DNA of 64,000 nt from Puccinia triticina (lineage: Eukaryota > Basidiomycota > Pucciniomycetes > Pucciniales > Pucciniaceae). Where the stretch lies: contig NC_070567.1 in the NCBI RefSeq assembly GCF_026914185.1, positions 62,001 to 126,000 of the forward strand, read 5' to 3'. The notes under the pieces were generated by a model. That model saw only the letters and a program-made list of their open reading frames with translations, searched no databases and was not told the origin of the DNA. A program made the position numbers and the translations under genes. Positions 47,181 to 59,436 of this stretch are shown piece by piece (position 1 is the first letter of the stretch; each line of letters begins with the position of its first letter).

Positions 47181-50100
47181 TCAGATAGGTGCTAAATTCT
47201 GGTCAAGGTTCTTAGAGCGGCCCAAAATAGTGCCCTTTTTGACCACATTGGTTAGATAAGCAGTAGTTACAATTGAGGAAGGGGGTCGGAAACTCATGCA
47301 GTCTAACACGCCTTGTTTTGAGTTTTTCTTTTTGGCCATTGCTTTCAGATAACAGATCTTGAGTTTTGCGAGGTTGAGGCGGAACAGTTGCAGAATAAAT
47401 GGCAATATAAGTATGTAGCATGATTGAAAGAGAGGGAAAAACAAACAAACCTCACGAAATGCAATATCATATGGGCAAAATGACTCCGGATTGGAAGAGC
47501 TTGATAAACAAGAAGCCTGTTGGTTTCAAACAGAATGGAACATAACAAATGTGAGTTAAAGGTTCATTAAGAAGAGTACTAGAAAGAAAAGCATAGGACT
47601 GACTTTCAGAAGTGCATAACCATTGGGGCCCAATCCCCGCAGAAAAAGCCCAGCATACATCTTTACTTTTTCCACATCAGTGTTGTTCCGCTCAAGTTCT
47701 TCGGTTGCTGGTAGATACTCAAACGCTTTACTGTAACTAAATTCATCATATCTCTTTTGTACGCTGAATGCGATTCTAAAATGCAAAAAATCAGTCATTT
47801 TTCAAGGGATCTGAATATATAGAATTGTGCGTACTTGCAACCTTTACCGGAGGCACCAGTTCCAGGCCCGTACTCAGATTCCCAAATCCTGTCCCGCACG
47901 TTTGAGTTTGTGCCTTCAACCACCACTTTTGCCCATTGCTTTGCAATAGCCTGCGGAAAAAGAAAAACACAAGTAAGTCAAAATGATTTTCTGATTGGTT
48001 CACCAACATGATCAAAAGAAGATTTAAATTACGCTGATTTCTCTTTGCAAGGGTAGAAGAACACCAATCCAAACTTCACGTGAGCCCTCATCTGTCTTGT
48101 TGAACTCAAACATACGCTTATGCTCAAGAAAGTATTCGGACAAATCTTTGTCTTGGTCGAGGAACCGTTGCTTGTGGGTCGAAATATCTTTCTGATCCAA
48201 CTCGTCTTTGTAGTTTTTCAACAGTTTCAATCCTACTGCTAATATCTTGTCTGAACTCAATGCAAAAGTGTTAGAAATTAGAGAATGACTGGGATGTTTT
48301 TTCAGAAAAAGAAAAAAAAAAGACTTGCCAAGTACGTGTGGCTTGCCACCAAGTTCAAACCGGATAGATCTTGCCGCACCATTGAAAGAAAACTTGGGGT
48401 CGCCAGAAAGGTATTTGGGAATTGGATAACGCTTCACCGGAAAGTGTATGATCTTGGTTCCATTGGGAAACTGAACTTTGGACAAAGCGTTGTCGTATTC
48501 TTTCTTGAGGAGAACATCCGACTTAGCTTTGAGCTGGGTGCCTTCAGTGGATAACAAAAATTATCATCTTGGGGGTTCTTATTAGGATGAATCAAATAAA
48601 ACTTAGCATACCTGCCTTGGGCGCATCAAGACACTTCACATAAACTTCGCCCATCTTTTGAGTTAACGGGTGGTCAAGGCCCAGAACGTATTCCGTCCTG
48701 GAAAAGAAAACATTTTTTTTTTGTTTCATAACCATGGATTCTGATTACAAAATAAGTTGTGTGAAATTTAGTGATCGACTTACATCGTATGCTTGATAGA
48801 GTAGGCGCCAGCATCATTTGGAGTAAACAAACCGGCGGCCTGGATTATCTGCGCAGTCTTGACAAACTCTTTTGAATCGTTTTGGTAGGAATCAAGAAGA
48901 CATTCCTTAATCGTTCCAAGTTGGACGGGTTCGAATAGATCATCTATATTGACTCTTGGGTTTTTTTCTAAGTTGATGTTATTGAATTGCTGCACTATTG
49001 CAGAATCCCAGACCACCGTAACCTGATCGCCTGTCAAGATAAATGTGTATGTGTCTTAGTCTATGTATTCTTCAAGTTACACCACAAGAAATTTATGAGC
49101 TCACCATCATAGTCGCCTGACAAATAAGAACAAAATAGCAAGAAAATTTTGAGTATCACACTGGAAAAAGTTCATGCAAAATTCCTGAGTGAAATTTACG
49201 TACCACCAGACAACAAACTCAAGAGTGATGCTTTCCCTTGAATCGAACAAACAAGCACGTCAAAGTATGTATCCCGTAATATATTGTTGTCCACAAGATT
49301 GATTTTGCGTGCATCGATTGACTATCCAAGAGCCCAATCTTCTCAATCAGCATAAGTGAAAAAGTTTCATTAAGGAATCAAATACGTACCCCTACACATG
49401 GGGAGCGTGAAACTATAGCTGGGCAAATCAAGGTTGATATTTTGATGCCAGTTGTTTGATCTCTGCACAGAATTCCAAGCCAGAGGATCAACATAAACTG
49501 CCAACAAAACTGGTGCGGAAAATGTTGAGACTTACTCAAAAGATGAGAATTGGAGAAACGCCTCATCCTCTTTCAACGTCCCAGTCCTATTGTTTTTTCG
49601 TGATGGATCAATCAACATCAGTTTTCAAGGCGACAAAATGAAAAGGGAGAGGAAAAGTGTGACTGACGGATCTGGCACAGCATAAATATAAGTACTTTGT
49701 GGAATTGGAACTTTGAACTTGGTCTGTTAAATTTTCCAACAGATAATCAGTAAAACAAATCAGCAAAAAAAAAAAAAAAAAAAAAAAACGAACAGCAATG
49801 CTGATTTTTTCTTCCTTAATTTTCCTCAATCTAGTAACAATGAAGCGATTCTTCGGCTCGAAACCAGCGGCAAGCATGCTAACAATAGCTTCCTCAGTTT
49901 GAAATGGAACAAGAGACATGTTGTGCAGGTAGTCGGTAGTAAACGCCCAACTTTCCACATATTCAGCCGGATGAGACTCGGCGGTCCCCTTTCCGTATGT
50001 TCTGTAGGCCGCAGGATCGTGTTCAACCCCGGCCAGACGGTTAAGGATTATCCTTCTCCCTGATTTGAGCGCTCCACTGCGAGTCAGAAACTCAGTGAGA

Positions 50101-52229
50101 CGAAGAGGATCACTCGAGTTGAGGTCGTTGATCGCTGACTGAACGTGTTCCTCCAACGCCGAACAGATGGTCTCTGTTCTTACTCCACGCGCCGAAAGAA
50201 TCTGTGAACATGTGAGATTATTCTATCGTGAAAAACACAGAAAACACAGATGATTTAAGGGATTATTATGGCAAGAAAAGAAAACACATACTGGAAGCAA
50301 TTGCTTTCCTAACGTGCTGGAAGAGACTGGACGGCTGATTCGGCAGAGGTTGAAATGGAACGGGTATCCGGCTACCGTCTCAGCTTTCCATTGACTGTCG
50401 CGAATTTCAACCCAGGGAATGTCGCTGTCAAGTAGACGGAAAACAGGCGGAAGGATCCAGAGACCTAGAGAATCAGAAAGAAGAAAAAAAACACTTGTTA
50501 CCAATTATCCAAGTTTTCTTAAGAAAAGAGTTTGACGTACCTTTAGCAAAACCTAGCAGCAAGGAAACATTAAGAAGCAAACTTTAGTTAGTATACTCCA
50601 TCAATCTTTTTGAAAAATCACCTCAAGACTTACCTATTCGAGCTTGATAAGCCGCTGTGGAAGAGCATTCCGTCAGCACTGAGGAATGGATGCCAGATGA
50701 TTCAAGTTTGAAACTTACATGGTAAAGTATCGTACTTCCTTCCAAAGAATTCACAAACTAGAGAAGCGGCGGCCCGACTGATGATCCCAGCGCCATCGGT
50801 CATAATTTCGGGCTTGCCGGGCGGACGAGTGCCCATGTTGACACAGTTCTCAATCAAAAGGGAGACGGATTCCTCCACCGGAACAAAGGTCTTCTCAACG
50901 TAGTCGTACGAACGCGCTCTGAACTTTATGAAAAGATGCGTGGTCGCTTTTCCAATCTGGTCCTCCCAAAGTTGGATCACACAGTTCTTCTTTGCCTCAT
51001 CTGGAACTCCCAATCTCCAGACAAGAGTTTTGTTCCGAACCTGTCCTTCAATACAAGCTAGATACATAGATGCAAATTAGTACACGCTCTCAAAACAAAA
51101 ATAAGGATCTTCCTGCTATTTTTTTTTTTTTTCAAGGAAGAGGAAAGAAAGGGGGATGCTCAACTTGGCACGTAGTCTAAACGAAGTCCATTTGCAACTG
51201 AGCTGAGAAATTCCTCCGAGATAATCAAGCTATCAGAATACAGGTCTGGGACCCTTGTAAAGTCACAGAGGTCTCAGCAATTGATTTTAATTGATTCCAA
51301 CGGTGAGGATGTGAGATACAAACCTTCTTATGTTTTCTGCATCAATGTTGATTGACGCCTGGGTAGCTGATAAGAGTAGGGAAGTACGCGCCGCCTGGGA
51401 GAAAATTATGCAGGAAAAATTAGCAGGGTTAATGGAGTATGTAAATGAGATCTTGTACTTGCCCATTTGGCCACCGTCATGTCCTTATTTATCCCTAGAT
51501 CCAAGATCTCGTTGATGAAGCTCTTGGTTGATTCCCAACCTGGCTCTTTCGATGCAACCATCCAGAGACAGCTCTGGTGTAACAACAATAAGAAATACGT
51601 AAGATTTGTAGATAGAATTACAGGAGAATGCGTACCTCCTTTCGCAGGAAGAAGTAGAAGAGCCTGTTACCGATCCTCAGCGGCGCATGGATGAAATCGA
51701 TGAAGTTCTTCTGGATCGACGTCTTCTTGGGCGCGCGAGGACGGAGCCGGGAGCAGAGTTGGTCGGTGAGTCGGAGATGGATGAACCGATCGGCGCCGTA
51801 GGTCCGGTTGAGCTGGTTGGCTCTCGGGAGGTCGGGAGGGTTGAGCCTGGGGACGATGATGTTGCCCTTCTTGAAGTCCAAGCTGAGCCAGCCGCCGACC
51901 AGTTTCTGGAGGGCGGGCAGCGAGGCTTCCTCCTCCTCGGTGCGCCTGAAGAGCTCCTTGAACGCGCCGCCGATCCTCGCCAGCTGGTTGGCCTTGCCAT
52001 GCTTCGACAGCAACAGGTCTTGCAGGTCCGCCGGGTTGTTCGTCTTCGCTGCCACCGATACCCATCTCGCCAGATCGATCCCGGCCCGCTTTTCTTCACT
52101 AAATACTTGATATAGTCGTGCAATCTCAAACAGATGACTCCACGGCAGTGGCGTTTGTTCAAACGCAGGATGGTTCGGTAAAATTACGGTCTCACTAATA
52201 AAATCTACTGGCGTGATCGCAGCTGCCAT
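47181..52229 (-). CDS. RNA-dependent RNA polymerase, RNA-silencing (QDE-1/RDR) family
   Basis: Cellular RdRP that converts single-stranded RNA to duplex for small-RNA production. Exons: 52229-51636, 51573-51463, 51394-51324, 51253-51165, 51057-50719, 50654-50634, 50552-50541, 50464-50292, 50201-49794, 49723-49668, 49586-49536, 49462-49390, 49321-49204, 49116-49105, 49030-48784, 48697-48612, 48541-48329, 48250-48033, 47950-47835, 47775-47604, 47516-47451, 47357-47181. Total 3,423 nt, 1,140 aa. Family blocks: RTYGADRFIHLRL, EIMTDGAGIISRAAA, YQARIGFAKGLWILPP, PIPQSTYIYAVPDPTG, RSPCVG, the catalytic SGGDYDGDQV (D707, D709, D711), CLDAPKAGTQLK, and PYDIAFREICYLKA near the end. Introns 2 and 17 appear to be GC-AG. 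The N-terminus is shorter than in many homologues, and a polypyrimidine-CAG just upstream of the ATG leaves room for a further 5' exon. Confidence 0.93.
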
Positions 52230-53670
52230 AATGTCAGACTGAAATAGCAATCAAGTCAGGCTAAACTGTTTCTCTGGAGATTCTAATTTCTATGGGGGAG
52301 GGTAGCGGGTGGAGGGCGTGTTCAGTGGCTCGAGTTCATGAAGGGGGGGGGGGGGGGGGGGGATAGATGACTTATTTTCGGTGAAGGCTATGGACTATTT
52401 TGTGATGTCTGAGATGTTTCTTTCTTCGCTTAAACCCCAGTGAAGGCAGTAGTCATCGACTCAACAGAGCAGCAGGAATACCTTTCTCCTGCTACTCCAA
52501 CCACGCCGGTATTTTTACGAAGGGTTTTAGTCACGTCAAACTCGTGTGGTTGTCATCGCCTCAATCGATCGCAGCCTGTTTGGTAATAAGTAGATAGCGA
52601 TATGAGTTTATTTAATCGAGTATCGAACACAAGAAGCTTGTATCCAAGACTGGTTGGATACAAGTCAGTATGTATCTCGTTGCAGGTATGTAGCAGCGTC
52701 TCGACGAGGTTGAGTCATCGACCCAACCGGCCACATCCCCATCGCAGGCTCGATGACTATCGGAAGCGAAGGTTTGCCCAGCTACAACAGCCAGACACAA
52801 AGGCTGGGTGGTAAATATGTATCCAGACTGATGTGAGCTTATAACTTAAGTTGGATACGAGTTTCCTGGTTTACGCCGCCAGATATCGGCTGTTGTGTGG
52901 CAGAGGGTCGAGAGCTTCAATTGTCCGCCAGCCTGGCGAGCGCTTATCTAATGTGAAGAAGGGGTGGCACCGCCTGACGATGATATGGGCAATTCAGCTT
53001 CGTAGTCCGTTTATCGCGCCGTGTGGGCATATGGGGTATATTATCGTATCGTCATCCTTGCGTGAGTTCCTTGCAAATGTCCAGTGCATCGAGTGGGGGC
53101 CAGCTGAGGTCGACTGCTTATGTGAAGTAGATACAAATATTTTACACGCAATATGATTTTCATTTGTGGAACTAGCAAGCAAGTGAGGGGTTTGATCCGG
53201 ATACAGTATATTTCTTTGTAGAACTAGAAAACAGATGAAGATGGTGCTCCGGATAGGATTGCTTCTGTCGGAGGCGCTGGCGCCATGGGGAGTTTTCGAG
53301 AGCGATGGCCGTGGAAGATAGGGTTGGCCTGAAACAGTTTGAGATCAGCATTGTTCTTTTTTCTCTTTTTTCGAAAGTTGAGGTTGATATGTGTTTGGAC
53401 ATGGCTCTCAGATCTGGCCTTTTCTTTGATTTCATCTATCACCCTACGCGATCACCCAGAGCAGCTCGACTCCCAGTCAAACAGCTGCCAAACCACGCGC
53501 TGGTCCCCGCGGGTTTGGGGTTCGATGGAAGCGGGGAGGTTGGGTGGAGGGGGGTGTTCAACATCCATTTTGTTGACTTCCGCTCGAGGGAGGCTCGAGC
53601 AGAAGATCATCATGGAGATATTTGGATATGGGGAAGTGGGTGGTGGATGGTGGGACTTACTCTCTTTTGA
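52230..53670. other. Intergenic region upstream of the RdRP gene
   Basis: Contains a G20 run (52343-52362), a short perfect hairpin CTTGTATCCAAG...GGATACAAG near 52637, and otherwise unremarkable sequence. 53300-53670 holds open frames on both strands without recognisable motifs. A GTAAGT just beyond the stop of the small minus-strand gene could be a 3' UTR intron. Confidence 0.45.
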
Positions 53671-53874
53671 TCAGGCGGATTGGATGGCGGCTTTCTGGAC
53701 GGCCTTGCTTGCGAGCAGGCTGAGTGAGGTGACGGCGAGGATGAAGAGCAGGAATCGGCTGAAGGCTGTTCTGGACAGGTCGGCCTCCTGCTCGGGTGAT
53801 CGGAAGGCGGCGAAGATCTGGCGGAGGGAGGGGAAGGCGGGCATGGTGGTTGCTGGCCCGGTTGAAGGTTTCAT
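53671..53874 (-). CDS. Small single-pass membrane protein, unidentified
   Basis: 67 residues from the first ATG, or 57 from an internal ATG (MPAFPSLRQ). A soluble N-terminus with a FRSPEQEADL segment is followed by one hydrophobic stretch (FLLFILAVTSLSLLA, about residues 42-56) and a short basic/polar tail ending IQSA. Third codon positions are strongly C/G, like the gene to its right. The two start only 126 bp apart on opposite strands, suggesting a shared promoter. Size and topology would suit a small organelle-membrane subunit, but I recognise no family. Confidence 0.5.
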   Translation of the reverse strand: MKPSTGPATTMPAFPSLRQIFAAFRSPEQEADLSRTAFSRFLLFILAVTSLSLLASKAVQKAAIQSA

Positions 53875-54000
53875 GAGTGGGTGGTCAGCCTTTTAGGGGA
53901 ACCCCGGCATGTCCCCCGGGGGTTTGCTTTGGCTTGTACTCATAATATGTAATCTCCATCCCACCACTCCTCGGCCCACCCACCCCACGCCCACCCAGCC

Positions 54001-55334
54001 ATGGCCGGCCCCTCGGAGGAGAAGACCCACTCGCGACTGACCCGCTTCCTCTCCAAGTTCGCCCTCAGCCCAGCCACACACTCCAGGCGGAAAAGCAGCC
54101 TGCCCAACCTCAGCACCGCCACAAACACAAACACCCCCACCACAAACAAACAGCGCTCACTCTCATCGAACCCCATCCGACTCGACAGCGTCTCGCTCCA
54201 GCCACTCCTCCCGCTGCCCACGATCATCGACAGCAGCAACGGCTCAGCCAGCTACTGCTCAGACACCAACAGAAACCCCGCAGACGAACCCACCGAGGAC
54301 GGCGCAGACCCAAACGCATCCATCAGACCCATCACCCCCTCCTCACGCGCACCCTCCCAGCAGCACAAGCCAGCCTCAACAGCAGCCTCCACCAGCAGCA
54401 GCAGCTCAGCAGAGCCCCCCCTCGACGACGCAAAAAGCATCTTCGGAAACGTCTCCCTAGCCTCAACCAAACCCACAACCGTCATCTCAATCGACAACAA
54501 CAACAACAACAACACCATCCACAACAACAACAACGGACCCACCAATCGCATCGCCCAGCCACACCACCACACCCCATCCTCCCCGATCACCGCCACCAGC
54601 CAGCACTCATCCACGATGGCCCAGCCCGCCCACAACAACCACAACAACCCCCGCAGCTCGATCAGAGCGGCCATCATCACCCACCAGAACCACCAGCGAC
54701 TCCAGTCCGCCGCATCCTCAATCATCAACCATCCCCCGCAGCCCACCACCCCCACCCTCGCACTCTACTCCTCCCCACCCGTCTCGCCCCAGAACCACTT
54801 CGTCACCGTCCCCAGCCACAGTCTGCCCCACCCCTCCCAAAACCCCCATCCGGCTGCACTCGCCGACAACGCGAGCATCCTCACCCTCGCCTCCTCCGGC
54901 TTCAGCCCCTCCTTACACCACCAACAGATGTCCGTCTCCTCCTCTCTGCCCTCACACACACACACACAACATTGACTTTCTCTGCTGTAAACAGTTTCCC
55001 CTCGGACGAAGACGCTTCCGTACGCGCCCTGGCACCCTCCAGGCGCGAGTCGATCGAATCCCTCTCCTCGCGCTGGTCCAACGTCAAGTCCACCCGCACC
55101 GGCGCCTCCATCCGCACCTCCGCCACCGGCTTCTACACCGGCATCGCCCCCTCCACCCACAACGACCCCTCCCTCGCCATCCTCGATCCCCCTCCCGAAC
55201 ACTTCGCAACGCCATCCGACCCCTCCCCGAACCTCCCCCGGCGATCATCCGCCGAGCCGCCCCAGCTCGAACTCCAGCCCTCCTCGCCCTCCCCCGAACT
55301 CCATCAGCACCATCAGTCTCCTACCCTCGAATGA
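54001..55334 (+). CDS. Ser/Asn/His-rich conserved fungal protein of unknown function
   Basis: Exons 54001-54929 and 54995-55334 (422 aa); the intron donor GTCCGT is weak but keeps frame. The start is basic (HSRLTRFLSKFALSP, SRRKSS). The middle is low complexity with Asn, His, Ser and Pro runs. Near the C-terminus two short blocks stand out: DNASILTLASS just before the intron, and SDEDASVRALAPSRRESIESLSS just after. I recall this pair from uncharacterised fungal proteins, where the second block lies downstream of the first, which supports the splice. No membrane segment or catalytic motif is visible. Probably regulatory or scaffold-like, but unknown. Confidence 0.7.
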
Positions 55335-57218
55335 CTCGGATATTCATCGTCGTTCTTTCCCCCCCCCCCCCCCCCCCCCTTCACATTCTCATGTGGTATG
55401 TATACATTCTACATACATACAAAAACATAAAAGCAGATATACAATCTCATTCAACCTGTCTCCTGTTGCATCTTAATTCTCATCATCATTGCTGGTTGTC
55501 GCATCATCGGGTTTCTACGTTTCCTGTCCAAACTCTTCAGATATAAGACTCGGCGCGCCGTTGTGTGTATGCAAATCAATGTCCAGAAACACTCGACCAA
55601 AACACAATCCAAAAGATTGTCTGGTCATATATATATATATATATATGTACATTTGTTGTTGTTACACTTCTTTTGTCAGCACTGTTGCTCCTTTTTGTCC
55701 CGTTTGTATAGATCCATAATCTCCCATTGGACGGGTGTCCGAGCCATCCTCATAATAACAAAACTGCAATAAGTGCTTACATAGACACAAAAAACCTGTG
55801 GTTCTGCCTCCATTCCTCGGCCCAGTCTTAAGTAATTGTTTGGCTGTTGTTTTCTCCGGAGGTGTTTTTCATATGGGGTTTTGTTACAGCGGGTTGAATA
55901 GAGTGTCTTATAAATCCAGCTTGGCAGTTTCTGATAGAACACATCCTTTTGTACTCCTCTAAATAGCGTAACCAATAGTCCTTCACTCCACATACACAAT
56001 TCACTTTTGATTCATCGGGTCAATATTCATGTTTCTGCGCATTGATTGGTCCATGCTGATGGTAATTCTAGACGAAGAACCTCACTGGGGCTGTGGCGTG
56101 TTCTTTGCTGCAACATTGGGAAAGAACGCGACTCGAAGCGGGTGTGACTAGAGCCGTGATCCTGTGGCTCGTTCAAGCGAGGCAGTGTCTGGCCCTGGTG
56201 ACAGAGATTCAGTTGGAATGGCCCCCGCGTTGAATCACCGGAAATCTGCTACATCACAGTGACAGATTTTTCGATGTTCTCCTTGGAAATCGGTCCTTCT
56301 CACCACCATCATGGTTGAAGGCAAAAGCTTGAGCAGGTTACATTTTGCAATTGGCACGGTATCTGCTGCGCATCATTCATAGTCCCGCCCGCCGCGCCGC
56401 CGGCTGCCTTGGTTCCCGTATCTCCTCACCTGCAGAGAGAGCGCGTCGCGCGGGATCCGTCGGACCCTCCGTTCGAGGTGATCTCCAGTCAGCAGGAGAG
56501 ACTGCTCAATTCCAAACTTGCTTGTGCGTGTCCCCGTGGTAGCGAGCTGGCAGCCTACAGTATTTCCTGCGCTAAGATTAAATTAAAGATGGATTGGTTC
56601 AATTTCCCTTGTTCCAACTTCCCCTCTCCCGCTAGTTCCGCTATACTGCCCTTGTTTTGGTGAAGGAAATGCTGTTTTTTTTTTTTTGGCACTCGCATTA
56701 TTGATTAAGTTTGTTGCATGATCTAGGTCAGAAAAGTATACATTTTCCAGTGGTTTCTAGTTTTTCCAGTCATACCATGCAGTTTCCAATGGCCGCAGGC
56801 CCGGCCAATGATCATGTGTCATTCAGTGATGGTTTTCATGTCCTGTAACATCCATGAGTGGTTGGAATCATAGTAAGTTTTGAAAGAAGATTAAATAGCT
56901 TGCCAGAAATGCTATTGTAGGTTTGAATACAATGATGTGGCAAATGTCATGCTGAAACAGTTTTCACAAGTGTGGGGACCAAAAAAAGAGGTTTTGAATG
57001 TGATCTTACAGTACTGTCGGTCATAAATTACTGGAAATATTGTAAGCTTATCAAAAGAGATATGTTACAGAGATTTGTTTGAGATTTCAGCCATAAATGA
57101 AAGCGCTTCAAGGGGTGCCTCAATTGTACCCAAACACAAAGACTTAAGAAGTGCCCATCTTTGTCTTGAACAGTTCTTTTCCACAGCTCACAGTCTCTTT
57201 CATTTTTGAGGATAAATC
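55335..57218. other. Intergenic region with homopolymer and GC-rich fragment
   Basis: Begins with a C21 run (55359-55379) in the 3' flank, then (AT)n at 55628-55647. A GC-rich block at 56380-56500 includes CGGACCCTCCGTTCGAGG, related to the 30.4/33.6-kb repeats. The last 500 bases are AT-rich and should hold the promoter of the secreted protein gene. No gene is supported. Confidence 0.5.
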
Positions 57219-59436
57219 ATGCCTATTTCTTTGGGTTTCGTTCAGATAGTCTTGCTGGCACTATGTGCCTCCCAAGTTAGTTACAGCATGCATGTGCCCT
57301 TGCCAGAACCTTCAGAAAGTTTGACCATCACAGGTATTATTTAATTCATCCTGTCTTTCTCTATACTCTGATATTAAGACTACCTCATCCACCTGAAAAC
57401 TTACACATTTCACAAACACAGGTACCAAAACAAATTTCTCACCCAAGTACAGTAATCCCACCACTGACATAGTTGGAAAAGCTGACTTGCGCTCATCTGA
57501 TGTGGATGAAACTGTATCCAAAGACCACTCTCTAAAGCCTATAGAAGATCATATTCCAATGGATGCATCTTATTATCATGCCCATGATATTGTCCAAGAT
57601 GAATCCAAACATGAAACTGGATTTCCAGGTATGTCTGAACCAACCAATATACCTGAAAAAGCTTATAGGGAATTCTTACAAATTATAATCAGTTTCAAAG
57701 CTTTCCAGATCAATATTCAACAAACAAGGCATGCATTTTTTTAATCTGGAATCTATAAAAGAAAAAATGGTAAACACTCCCTCTGATCCTGAATAATTTT
57801 TAGTAGAAATCCAATCAAAAAGGAATGAGTCAGAGCGTTCAATTCAGAATCAACTTGAAATATGCTCAAAAACTGCTGCATTGAATATACAAAACTCTAA
57901 GATGTGGGGTTATTACCTAGGTTTGAAAGATATCATTGAGATACTTTTTGATGATTCAGAATTTTCCAAAACTTCTGGTAAGGTTTTGGCTGAAAGACTG
58001 GAAGCACTACTGCATGATATTACACCAATCAACATGAAGATAGGCTTTGATCATCAGGACAACAGACTTGTTCTTCAGTTGCAGGATCTAGTTTTTCAAG
58101 CAATAGATCATATGTTCAGTTTTGGTTTGATCACTACAAAACAGTTCAGAGAATTCTTTGAAGGAAATGAAGAAACACTAGATATTGCTGCAATAAATTT
58201 GTTCAATAAATATGGATTATGGATTCACAAATATGAGCTGAATCTTGGAACACAATTATTCTACCCAAGCAAATACATTCTTTGGCATACCTTATACAGG
58301 AGTACAGACTCTTCACATTACAGGAATATGAGTCAAGGTAAGTTTTTAACATTTTTACTCTTTTATTGGGGGGATTTTCAGGTGTGTAGCAACAGATGGT
58401 GAAAATCAGAAACCATTCCATCTTTGAAGATTGAATTGTTGGAGTTCTTCATGCTGCTGAACACCTAAAACATTCACGGCAGTCCTGATATCATCCCTAG
58501 CGCCCCACTAACATATCATCTGAGAAATTGAGTAAATAAAACTGAATTTTGGTCATTCTGATTATTTCATTTCTGTCAATTCCAGTTCTCAATGAAAAAC
58601 AAATTAGGAAGTTAACTTACAATTTTGTCAAATCACACGCTAGTTTTGGTAATCAACTGGATGGAATCAAAAATGTCATAAGAGAAACATTGAAAGACCA
58701 GTTGGAAGCTTCAGGCAACTCAATCTTCAAAGATGATGCATTTTTTCATGAAATGGAAGAATATCTATTAATGCCAGATGAAGACAAGAAAAAATTCAGG
58801 AAGAATTTTCCAACATCCAAGTTGAAGAACATGCTTGAAAATGTGTGCATTCTACTGCAGAGGATTTGGGAAGAGACTGATCAAGAACTGCCAGCTGGAA
58901 TTCTTATCAAAGAAGATGTCTTACCTACTGCTACACTATGCTTGCTCCTAGATTTCTTTGATAAAAATTATGGTGACATTTTTCTGAAATCAATCCAATT
59001 AGAATTAATGGACGGTTTTATGGAAAAATTATATTCAACATTTGAACTTAGTCAGCTTGTTGCAAAGTTGGATAACTACCATGGAATCTACTTTCCAAAA
59101 AATTTCTCTTTACCATCAGATTTCACTTTTAAAAACTTAAAAGGCAATGATTTTTCCACTAGTGAAGCCAGAGAGGATATATCCAATCACATACATCACA
59201 TTTCAATCAAACATCAAGATTTTGTTGACAGTTTCAACACTGTCTATGAGAAGGAAATTTTCATGAGAAGGATAGAGATCCTCTGGAAAACAATTGATGT
59301 GAATAATCAAGTCTTTCATCCAATGGAATCCAATGAAATTACAAAACCTATCAGCTCTGCAAACTTTCATCATTTTGTCCAAATTTACCCTAAAACAAAG
59401 CCCAATTTCTTTTCACCTTTTGAATCCAATATCTAA
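57219..59436 (+). CDS. Large secreted helical protein, tandem paralogue A (family not recognised)
   Basis: Exons 57219-57333, 57422-57628, 57804-58337, 58586-59436; 568 aa; every intron is phase 1. Residues 1 to about 24 form a signal peptide (short N-region, QIVLLALCASQ core, VSYS then M). The mature chain is acidic and hydrophilic up to about 115, then largely helical with few cysteines. Recognisable internal landmarks shared with the downstream paralogue: FGLITTKQFREFFEG-NEETLDIAAINLF-YPSKY at the end of exon 3; FFHEMEEYLLMPDEDKKKFRK and LLLDFFDKNYGDIF in exon 4. No known enzyme motif. Signal peptide, lineage-restricted look and tandem duplication fit a rust secreted (candidate effector) protein; that role is inference. 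The ATG at 57219 is chosen because it gives the signal peptide. Confidence 0.75.

Noticed and set aside
51687..52115. 142-codon plus-strand frame over the first RdRP exon
   Set aside because: Shadow of the GC-rich sense exon, which has clear RdRP similarity in the other strand.
57629..57744. Reading straight through the second intron of paralogue A to a stop at 57744
   Set aside because: It would end the protein after the acidic leader and lose the region conserved with paralogue B; the phase-1 intron 57629-57803 restores it.
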